A stretch of 64,000 nucleotides of DNA from Calditrichota bacterium (GTDB taxonomy: Bacteria; Electryoneota; RPQS01): assembly GCA_020637445.1 (NCBI GenBank), contig JACJVZ010000001.1:310001-374000 (forward strand), in the 5' to 3' direction. The stretch's first letter is position 1. Each line of letters starts with the position of its first letter. The position numbers were made by a program, and so were the translations under genes. The notes under the pieces are model-generated. The model did no database searches. It saw nothing but the letters and a program-made list of their open reading frames with translations, and was not told the origin of the DNA. This document shows positions 17,333 to 24,229 of the stretch, one piece after another.

Positions 17333-19039
17333 ATGAGAAAAACGAAACGAAATCCAGCAGCGTTCATTATTATCAGCTTATTCGTCTTGGCCGTGGCCTT
17401 CATGGGTTGCGAAGGAGACAAAGGACCGGCCGGTCCGTCAGGTCTAAATCCTGACATGCCGCCGATCATCACCGCCGTCGTCGCCGCACCTGACTCAGTT
17501 GGTACGGGCGAAAATACTACTCTGTTTGTGGCAGCCTATGACCCGAACGGCGATGCCATGACCTATCAATGGTCTGCCAGCGAGGGAACGCTGTCGAGCC
17601 CGACGTCGTCGGTAACCAGCTACACTCCGCCATCTGGAATCGGTGTCTACACTATTACGGTCACCGTTTCTGACAATGACGGCAGCGTATCGGGAACCGT
17701 GAATGTCGGCGTGAACATGTACGTACCTTCTGCCTTCCCGAGCTATCTCGCGGATGACGAAAACCGCTGCTCGCACTGCCACCAGGCTAAGGTCGAAGGC
17801 TGGCGCGAAACCCACCACGCGCACGCTTGGGATGCATTGGTAGCCGCAGGTTCCGAAAACAATCCGTACTGCGTCCAGTGCCACACCACGGGCTATGACA
17901 ATGTGGTCAATTTTGACGGCTCGATCGCCACGCCCGGCGTGGACAATGGTGGTTATGACGACTATGCCAATCCGACGTTGCGCAACGTGACTTGCGAAGC
18001 ATGCCACGGTCCGCTCGGTCCGGATTTCTCGTCGCACGAACCTGACGTTGAGTTGGTTGTGACAGGCGAAACCTGCAACCGCTGCCACTCGCAGTACGAA
18101 GAATATGAAACGTCGATCCATGGCACGTCTATCGAACGCGCCGGCGGTATTGAAGAGTTCAATACCGAGTGGAATCGTTCATCGTGCTGGGAATGCCACA
18201 TATCCGAAGGCTTCATCAAGAAGTGGGATGCCGATTGGGCAACTCGCGACGTTCCTGCTGAAGGCTACCAAGTTTCCTGCGCCACGTGCCACGACGTCCA
18301 CTCTTTGGATGAAGCCAACAACCCCGCATATCTGCGTGGTTTGGATGCCTTCCCGATCGTCTACGGTGGTCCGGACTACCCGGAGGGATTCGAAGTGCCC
18401 AACGAAGATCTCGGTTTCTTGAGCTATGGCAAAGGCCAACTTTGTGCGCAGTGCCACCACGCTCGCCGCTCTGAGTCCAACGTGCAAGGCCAGATTGAAA
18501 ACGGCAGTGGTCACCCCGGACCGCACGCCAGCCCGCAGGCCGACATGACGCTTGGCTACGGCTCGTACGAAATCCCCGGCTATACCTATGAACGCGTATC
18601 GCAGCATCAGCCGAACGTGGTCAGCGGCGACGGCAATCTTGCGGACATGTGCGTAACCTGCCACGTCCACACGATTCCGGGCGACACTCCTGGTCATGAC
18701 TATCACGGCCACAGCTTTGCGCCGGTCGTGGAAGCCTGCAACGCCTGTCACTCGACTCCGAACGATTTCGACTATCACAACAAGCGTTCAGAGATCGCGA
18801 CTCTGCTTGATCAGCTTCTCAACATGCTGCCCAACGACGGCGAAGAGCCGCTCTTCGATACCGAAAATACCACTCGCGAACAGCGTGAAGCTGCCTATGC
18901 TTGGTTCTTCGTTTTCAATGAAGGATCGATGGGCGTGCACAATTACGAATACGCGCATTCGCTTCTCACCAACGCAATCGATTACTTGACTCCGGGACAG
19001 CCCCTGCTCCAAGAGCAGAGGAAATACGCCTCGAAGTAA
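17333..19039 (+). CDS. 9-heme outer-membrane lipoprotein cytochrome with Ig-like and c554-like domains
   Basis: 568 residues. Lipoprotein signal with lipobox FMGC (Cys26), a short collagen-like GDKGPAGPSG segment, then a PKD/Ig-like domain (~42-125, SGIGVYTITVTVSDNDGSVSG). Nine CXXCH sites from ~residue 146 onward. The first part follows the cytochrome c554 pattern (CSHCH...W..THHAHAWDAL...CVQCHTTGY...CEACHGP). No alternative heme motifs. The lipid anchor and beta domain point to the outer membrane, possibly facing outward. First gene of a four-gene set with the barrel (19119), 11-heme (20354) and 9-heme (21243) proteins. Confidence 0.9.
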   Translation: MRKTKRNPAAFIIISLFVLAVAFMGCEGDKGPAGPSGLNPDMPPIITAVVAAPDSVGTGENTTLFVAAYDPNGDAMTYQWSASEGTLSSPTSSVTSYTPPSGIGVYTITVTVSDNDGSVSGTVNVGVNMYVPSAFPSYLADDENRCSHCHQAKVEGWRETHHAHAWDALVAAGSENNPYCVQCHTTGYDNVVNFDGSIATPGVDNGGYDDYANPTLRNVTCEACHGPLGPDFSSHEPDVELVVTGETCNRCHSQYEEYETSIHGTSIERAGGIEEFNTEWNRSSCWECHISEGFIKKWDADWATRDVPAEGYQVSCATCHDVHSLDEANNPAYLRGLDAFPIVYGGPDYPEGFEVPNEDLGFLSYGKGQLCAQCHHARRSESNVQGQIENGSGHPGPHASPQADMTLGYGSYEIPGYTYERVSQHQPNVVSGDGNLADMCVTCHVHTIPGDTPGHDYHGHSFAPVVEACNACHSTPNDFDYHNKRSEIATLLDQLLNMLPNDGEEPLFDTENTTREQREAAYAWFFVFNEGSMGVHNYEYAHSLLTNAIDYLTPGQPLLQEQRKYASK

Positions 19040-19060
19040 ACCCAAGTAACGTTCCATTTT

Positions 19061-19094
19061 GTTCACCTGCGGGCCGTTTGGCCCGCAGGTGAAC
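19061..19094. other. Perfect 15-bp intercistronic hairpin
   Basis: GTTCACCTGCGGGCC / GGCCCGCAGGTGAAC with a GTTT loop between the 9-heme lipoprotein and the barrel genes. There is no T-run after the stem on the plus strand, so it looks more like a message-stabilising or partial-termination element that would lower expression of the barrel relative to the lipoprotein. Confidence 0.6.
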
Positions 19095-19118
19095 AGCTCA
19101 TGTAACTGTCGCACTCTC

Positions 19119-20357
19119 ATGCGAAACAACAGGACTCTTCGGACAATCGTCTTGCTTGCGGTTGTGGCCGGATTCGTTTTTGTCGGCGTGACGTCCGCAA
19201 ATGCGGTCTCACTCTCGGGCAGATTCGGAGTCTGGTCATATCTTCGCGACGATTCCGTTGACCACGTTCAGGTCGTTCCCCTCCTCAGCGTAAATTTGCG
19301 CAATCTGGACAAAGGCGGCGCGTGGTCATTCGAAAGCACCTTGCGCGGCTATGCCGATTACCAAAACGGCTGGGCTGACGCGTCATCCGCCTTGCGCGTG
19401 CATCGCGCACTCCTGATATGGAAACCCAAGACCAAGCCGTGGGAAGTCCGCGCGGGTCAGCAGTGGGTCTACGAAGGAGTTGCTCGCGGCAACGTGACAG
19501 GTTTGTGGGCTGGCTACAAACCATGCTCCGCGGGTGAAGTTCACGTCTTTGCCGGAAGCCGCATCCCGTCGTCTTTGAACCTGACTGAAGAAAACCCGGA
19601 TGGCGGAGTCGCCGCCGGAATCAGTCTTCAACGCAGATTCGGAAAACGCCTCTTCAAGCTGTCATACTATTATGTCGGCAAAGACGGAGACGTGCTCTAC
19701 AACGGCGCGGGATTGGACTACGCCTGCACGGCAATCACGGATGTCACGATGCGAGTGAGATTGCACTTCAATCTTGAGCAATCCAACATCGAAACCGGTC
19801 AAGTTTCGGCCTTCTGGCAGACGAACGACCGGCTTCTTTTGTCTCTTGATGCCCGCACCGAAACACCGCGCATCTTTGAAGATTCCTATTTTACGAGATT
19901 TCTCGAAGACGTTTCCACCAATGCCGTTCGCGGCGGCGCGCAATATCTCGTCTATCAGCAACTCTACGTCACGGGCATGGGCTACGCGGTCTTCACCGAA
20001 GAAGATTTGCTCTACAAAGCTCGCGCGGGAGTTGGATGCAAAATGATGGAATTCGGCTACACGCATTGGCTCGCGGCGGACAAGGGAGATATGGACGGCT
20101 TCTACGGAGAGATCCGGCACGACTACAGAACGTTCGAGGGCCGCGCAGGGTTTGACTATTCGCGCGGTTCCAACAGCGAGATCAGACCCAACACCGAGTC
20201 GCAAGTTATCTTCGGCGGACTGCAATGGTCGCCGTGCAACAAATCTACGCTCGGAGCTCGCATCGAACATCTGAAAGATCCCGCGCATTCCGAAGATTGG
20301 CGTGCGCTGTTTTCGCTGGTCACAACTTTCCGTTCCAAAGTGAGGAGCGGATCATGA
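19119..20357 (+). CDS. Predicted outer-membrane beta-barrel (porin of a porin-cytochrome conduit)
   Basis: 412 residues from ATG 19119, chosen because it gives a signal peptide (~1-29, ending VTSANA). The mature chain is a run of alternating hydrophobic/polar strands with frequent aromatic girdle residues (LSGRFGVWSYL, LFKLSYYYVGKDG, QLYVTGMGYAVF, GEIRHDYRTFEGRAGFDYS), the look of a 16-20-strand barrel. No heme motif; four cysteines are present. The stop overlaps the next gene (ATGA). By position between a cytochrome lipoprotein and a soluble multiheme cytochrome it matches the barrel of MtrB/OmbB/ExtD-type conduits; this is inference from context since such barrels are poorly conserved. Confidence 0.75.
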   Translation: MRNNRTLRTIVLLAVVAGFVFVGVTSANAVSLSGRFGVWSYLRDDSVDHVQVVPLLSVNLRNLDKGGAWSFESTLRGYADYQNGWADASSALRVHRALLIWKPKTKPWEVRAGQQWVYEGVARGNVTGLWAGYKPCSAGEVHVFAGSRIPSSLNLTEENPDGGVAAGISLQRRFGKRLFKLSYYYVGKDGDVLYNGAGLDYACTAITDVTMRVRLHFNLEQSNIETGQVSAFWQTNDRLLLSLDARTETPRIFEDSYFTRFLEDVSTNAVRGGAQYLVYQQLYVTGMGYAVFTEEDLLYKARAGVGCKMMEFGYTHWLAADKGDMDGFYGEIRHDYRTFEGRAGFDYSRGSNSEIRPNTESQVIFGGLQWSPCNKSTLGARIEHLKDPAHSEDWRALFSLVTTFRSKVRSGS

Positions 20358-21253
20358 AAAAGTACATCTTTATTCTTCTCGCCGTCCTGACGGTTGCACT
20401 GTTCGCCAACGCCGGGCCCGAAGAAAACCCCAAATCCGCTTTCAGTCACGGTTTGCACGTGGACGAAAACGGCATGGCATGCACCGATTGCCACTCCGCC
20501 GCGGCGTCCAGCACGACAGGCAAGGACAACCTGCTTCCCAAGTGGGCGGTTTGCTCCGAATGCCACACAGCGGACGACATTGCGAACAAAGGCGTGCAAC
20601 TCGGTGAAGCCAAAGACGGCTTTGTCTTCGACAGCGAAGGTGCATATTTACAGAAGTTCCCGCATCAGAAGCACGTGAAGGATGCGAATCTCGAGTGTGC
20701 GGTTTGCCACGGCAATTTGGACGAGCCTGTCATGGACGGAAAGCTCGGACATTTCCCGCGCATGCCGCAATGTATCGAGTGCCACACCGAGCGCAACGTC
20801 GCTATGGAGTGCAACACTTGCCACATGCCCGACGACAAGCTCACACCCGAAGATCACGATTTATTGTGGACGCAGCGTCACGGGATTTCTTCAACGATGT
20901 CCGACGCCCAGTGCATGATGTGTCACAGAAGCGGCACGGAGCTCGATTGTCAGGCTTGCCACCAAGGCGACGTCACCAGCAAGCCGCATCCCGAAAACTA
21001 CATATTTAGTCACGGTCAAGACGCGCATCTTTCCGATATGCGTTGCGCGACCTGCCACGAACAGCGCAGCTTCTGCCTTGATTGCCACCGTGACATGAAC
21101 GTCCTTCCCGCCGATCACTTCCGCGCGGGCTTCCTGACGATGGACGGCGGAACGCACGGCGAATTCGCGCAATTCGATCTTGAAAGTTGTATGTCCTGTC
21201 ACGACACGCCGAACGCCGAACCAACCTGCGCGAGGTGCCACGATGCGAAATAA
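20354..21253 (+). CDS. 11-heme periplasmic cytochrome c
   Basis: 299 residues; ATG 20354 overlaps the barrel stop and has the SD GAGGAG. Sec signal MKKYIFILLAVLTVALFANA with no lipobox, so soluble in the periplasm or inside the barrel. Eleven CXXCH sites spaced along the chain (first CTDCH at ~43, last CARCH at the end) with many distal His (FSHGLH, FPHQKH, FSHGQDAH), typical of bis-His c3/MtrA-like wires. Size and heme density are like the periplasmic cytochrome of porin-cytochrome complexes. Overlaps the following lipoprotein gene by 11 bases. Confidence 0.9.
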   Translation: MKKYIFILLAVLTVALFANAGPEENPKSAFSHGLHVDENGMACTDCHSAAASSTTGKDNLLPKWAVCSECHTADDIANKGVQLGEAKDGFVFDSEGAYLQKFPHQKHVKDANLECAVCHGNLDEPVMDGKLGHFPRMPQCIECHTERNVAMECNTCHMPDDKLTPEDHDLLWTQRHGISSTMSDAQCMMCHRSGTELDCQACHQGDVTSKPHPENYIFSHGQDAHLSDMRCATCHEQRSFCLDCHRDMNVLPADHFRAGFLTMDGGTHGEFAQFDLESCMSCHDTPNAEPTCARCHDAK

Positions 21254-22226
21254 GAAACAAAGTAGCGTCGCGGCGGTGGGTGTCTTCACCCGCCCCGCCT
21301 ACCGAAAATTTGCAAGCGCATTGTTGGCCCTTGCTGTCGTGTTGGCGTTCATCTCCTGCAGTGAAGACCGCGTGACCTCGAACTACGACACGCATCCGAC
21401 GAATTGGATGGATCAATACAGTGAGGATTGGCACGGCACGGCGGCGCTGCAAAGCAAAGGCGAAAGCTGTTTGGGCTGTCACTCTGCCAACACGGAAGGC
21501 ATCACGTTTGACGTCGGTCCCTCCGATTCAGGCGAAGAAACCGGTCTTGTCAGTTGCAAAGAGTGCCACAACTATCCGCACGGCGTTGACTACGTTCCGC
21601 AGCACTTTCTCGATATTCGCGCGGCAAATTGGATGAACATGGCCGAATGCCAGGCCTGTCACGGCGTGGATTTCGCGGGTGCGAACACTGGAGCAAGCTG
21701 CAATGAGTGTCACACTCTCGCGGGTGGTCCGGCGGCGTGCAACACCTGTCACGGTTATCCTCCGACGACGACTCGTCCCTTGGGTGACCGCAATCCCGGT
21801 GCTCATTCAGCGCATTCCCGTTATGCCTGCACCGAATGCCACAGAGCCGTAACCGGATTGGATCATATTAACGGTTTGCCTGCCACGGTATCGTTTGTGG
21901 ACGCGAATATTTCCACGGCCAACGACTACCCGGTTTCATACACGAGCCCCAGCAATTGCGCGACGTGGTGTCACTCGAACTTGCATGACGGTGCGCCGAT
22001 GGTGCAGGTGTCATGGAACACCGGACAAGAGCTTACTCAGTGCCGGTCGTGTCATCAGATACCGCCGCAGACTCCATTTCATCCGACAGACAACCAGTGC
22101 CATCATTGTCATCCGAACATTGATCCGAATTCGAACTACAACGACGCAAACTTGATCAGATTCTTACCCGGCGACACGCTGCACGTCAACGGCGTGATTA
22201 ACGCGATCTTCCCGGGGAGCAATTAG
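21243..22226 (+). CDS. 9-heme lipoprotein cytochrome with CX3CH site
   Basis: 327 residues from ATG 21243. A long basic n-region precedes the lipobox FISC (ALLALAVVLAFISC, Cys ~39). Eight CXXCH motifs plus one CX3CH (NCATWCHSN) give nine probable hemes. The CATWCHSN followed by CRSCH resembles the paired C-x(n)-CH...CXXCH modules common in Geobacter outer-surface cytochromes. Likely outer-membrane anchored, the second lipoprotein of the conduit. Followed by a strong terminator, so it ends the operon. Confidence 0.88.
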   Translation: MRNKKQSSVAAVGVFTRPAYRKFASALLALAVVLAFISCSEDRVTSNYDTHPTNWMDQYSEDWHGTAALQSKGESCLGCHSANTEGITFDVGPSDSGEETGLVSCKECHNYPHGVDYVPQHFLDIRAANWMNMAECQACHGVDFAGANTGASCNECHTLAGGPAACNTCHGYPPTTTRPLGDRNPGAHSAHSRYACTECHRAVTGLDHINGLPATVSFVDANISTANDYPVSYTSPSNCATWCHSNLHDGAPMVQVSWNTGQELTQCRSCHQIPPQTPFHPTDNQCHHCHPNIDPNSNYNDANLIRFLPGDTLHVNGVINAIFPGSN

Positions 22227-22254
22227 GAAATCGCCATCTGCCTTGAAAAATAGA

Positions 22255-22290
22255 GCGGCCCGGTACGAGATACCGGGCCGCTTTTATTTT
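22255..22290 (+). terminator. Rho-independent terminator of the conduit operon
   Basis: Perfect 11-bp stem GCGGCCCGGTA / TACCGGGCCGC, loop CGAGA, followed by TTTTATTTT. Confidence 0.9.
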
Positions 22291-22295
22291 CAAAT

Positions 22296-22384
22296 CTCCC
22301 CCCAAGATCTGCGTAGCAGTTTTGGGGGGATTAAGGGGGGCTTCTGAAAAAGAGTCGAGGTAATTGCTCGGCTCTTTCTTTTTG
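22296..22384. repeat. Intergenic REP-like element, copy 2 (two hairpins)
   Basis: First hairpin CCCCCCAA ... TTGGGGGG with inner CTGC/GCAG, then ATTAAGGGGGG and TTCTGAAAA; second hairpin AGAGTCGAG / CTCGGCTCT followed by TTCTTTTTG, which could also terminate transcription. Related to 8314-8381. Confidence 0.45.
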
Positions 22385-22482
22385 TCATCCTCTGTAAGGA
22401 CCTACTAAAAGGCCGCCACCACCCCAAGCGCAACCCGAGAATTCCCCACGCTTTGTCATCCTGAACGTAGTGAAGGATCTCT
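22380..22482. repeat. Two TTTGTCATCCT-type repeat copies
   Basis: TTTGTCATCCTCTGTAAGGA begins at 22381 and TTTGTCATCCTGAACG...GAAGGATCTC at 22452. The second has ATCCT/AGGAT arms. Sequences of this kind recur between genes in many bacterial genomes; no gene is present here. Confidence 0.35.
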
Positions 22483-22510
22483 CCGCATTCCATCCCCCAT
22501 CCCCCATCCC

Positions 22511-24085
22511 CTACTTCAGCAGCACCACCTTCTTAAACGCTGCCTTCGCCCCGCTCTCCGCCCGCACAAAATAAACCCCACTTGCAAGCGAACCCGGCGC
22601 AACATAAGCAATCGCATTCGACAAAAGCCTCCCCCGATAAATCACATCCACCTCTCGCCCCAACAAATCATACAACACCACGTTTACATCTGCATGCAGC
22701 GGAACATCAAAGGAAATACGAAGTGTTGAGTTGAAGGGATTGGGAAAAACAGAAAGTGACAAATCACGCGGCAAGGGAGTTCGCTCTCGAGCAGCCAAAC
22801 CAAAGTTCCGGTCGCCCGCAACGACGATGATTCTGCCGCGCTCTTCGAGACCATGATACGCCGAGAAAAACCAGTCATCAATCCCGTCGCCGTTAAAATC
22901 TCCCGCTTCACCGATCCGGTACGGATAGTTCATCCCGTCCAACGGACCGTCCAACACCCACGCCGGCGACTCCGGCAACGGATCCCCACCCAGCCAAACC
23001 TCGATGTGGTCATTGGGGGGAGTTAAGTAGTGTTCGTAATGCGCGACATCGTCATACCCATCCCCATTGATGTCCCCTAACGGCGTCACGTACTTGGGCA
23101 CATTATTGTTCGGCCAATGTAACTCGACGTCATCAACAAGATCCATGTCCGGTCCACCCCAGTAGATGTATTTCCGTGCGCCCTCGGCAAATGAGGTCGC
23201 ACGAGATATGATGTCATCGTATCCGTCCCCGTTTATGTCGCCCACTATCCGGTGGTAATATTCAAACGTATTCCCTGCTGCCGATGGGCGAACACGGATC
23301 AATGCCGGCAGCGAATCTGCCAACGGAGAGCCCAAATAGAGTTCCGCGCGAACGTATCCACTATCTCCGAGCAGGATGACTCGTCCAAAGTCCGAGTAAC
23401 CGTCGCCATTCACGTCGCCAAATCCCATGTGACTGGAATTGAAATCAAAGTGTGACCACAGCGCATCATCAGATCCCGGAATTTCACCCAAGTAAAAGTT
23501 GAACATTCCTTCGTTCAACGGTCGTTTCGTGTAATCATCCCGACCATCCCCATTGTAGTCGCCCACGTTGGTAAGATAGTGAAGATCGGAAAGTGCTCCA
23601 ATCCAGTCAGGAATCGTATCAAATACCCCTGGGCCACCTAAGAATAACGCCGAACGCCAACCTGCCCCAGCAGACTGCAGGTAAAGGCTAAGGAGAATAT
23701 CTTGATGGCCGTCGCCGTTCACGTCACCAGCAGGGACCGTAAAGCCCGCATCGAATGCACCATCTGACCAACCATATCTGTCATTCGTCGTGTCGTATCG
23801 CCCAAAATCGATGAAACTGGCATTACCCAGATTGTTGCCCCAATACAGCCGGATATCCAAAGAGTTCACGGAACTTTCCGACCCGACGATGACATCGTCG
23901 AACCCATCTCCGTTTTGATCACCAACAGATTGAAAGCAACTAAACCCCAAATACTGTCCCACCTCCCCCGTCACATCCAACAAATACGTCGGTTCGTACG
24001 GCTGGGCATACAGCAGGCCCCCCAGCAACAAAACCGCGAACCCCACCCGCTTCAAAAGATTGAATACAGATAGAATTCGCGTCAT
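22511..24085 (-). CDS. FG-GAP/VCBS-repeat secreted protein with T9SS sorting tail
   Basis: 524 residues; start at 24085 has the SD GGGAGG and a signal peptide ending LLYAQ. Seven integrin-like FG-GAP repeats are seen, each with a Ca-binding D-x-NGDG-x-DD core (DQNGDGFDDVIVG, DVNGDGHQDILLS, DYNGDGRDDY, DVNGDGYSDFG, DINGDGYDDIIS, DINGDGYDDVAH, DFNGDGIDDWFFS), making a beta-propeller. The C-terminus has VFPNPFNSTLRISFDV and SGVYFVRAE ending KKVVLLK, a sorting domain. Likely an adhesin or surface binding protein. It sits between the two cytochrome transcription units but has its own promoter and is separated by a terminator from the upstream cytochromes. Confidence 0.88.
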   Translation of the reverse strand: MTRILSVFNLLKRVGFAVLLLGGLLYAQPYEPTYLLDVTGEVGQYLGFSCFQSVGDQNGDGFDDVIVGSESSVNSLDIRLYWGNNLGNASFIDFGRYDTTNDRYGWSDGAFDAGFTVPAGDVNGDGHQDILLSLYLQSAGAGWRSALFLGGPGVFDTIPDWIGALSDLHYLTNVGDYNGDGRDDYTKRPLNEGMFNFYLGEIPGSDDALWSHFDFNSSHMGFGDVNGDGYSDFGRVILLGDSGYVRAELYLGSPLADSLPALIRVRPSAAGNTFEYYHRIVGDINGDGYDDIISRATSFAEGARKYIYWGGPDMDLVDDVELHWPNNNVPKYVTPLGDINGDGYDDVAHYEHYLTPPNDHIEVWLGGDPLPESPAWVLDGPLDGMNYPYRIGEAGDFNGDGIDDWFFSAYHGLEERGRIIVVAGDRNFGLAARERTPLPRDLSLSVFPNPFNSTLRISFDVPLHADVNVVLYDLLGREVDVIYRGRLLSNAIAYVAPGSLASGVYFVRAESGAKAAFKKVVLLK

Positions 24086-24122
24086 GATCAAGGCCTCCCG
24101 GAAAGGATGAAATATGAAGTAT

Positions 24123-24151
24123 GAAATATGAAATTCCGAGCAGAAAGTCAA
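24123..24151 (-). promoter_or_regulatory. Candidate sigma-70 promoter of the FG-GAP gene
   Basis: On the minus strand: TTGACT, 17 bases, TATTTC, overlapping a short AATATGAAGT/ATGAAATATGAA repeat tract (24111-24134). Start codon is ~38 bases downstream. Confidence 0.35.
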
Positions 24152-24159
24152 CATAGCCA

Positions 24160-24202
24160 TATTTTTTTAACAAAAACGCGGCGGCTCTTTCGAGCCGCCG
24201 CG
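24160..24202 (-). terminator. Strong terminator of the minus-strand cytochrome operon
   Basis: Perfect 11-bp stem CGCGGCGGCTC / GAGCCGCCGCG with a four-base loop, followed on the minus strand by TTTTTGTTAAAAAAA, 28 bases after the stop at 24230. Confidence 0.88.
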
Positions 24203-24229
24203 CCAGCGCAACAAGCGCTTCACAAGCAC

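Noticed and set aside
17495..18121. 208-codon minus-strand ORF opposite the 9-heme gene
   Set aside because: Antisense shadow; no domain and no start signal, while the plus strand has nine heme motifs.
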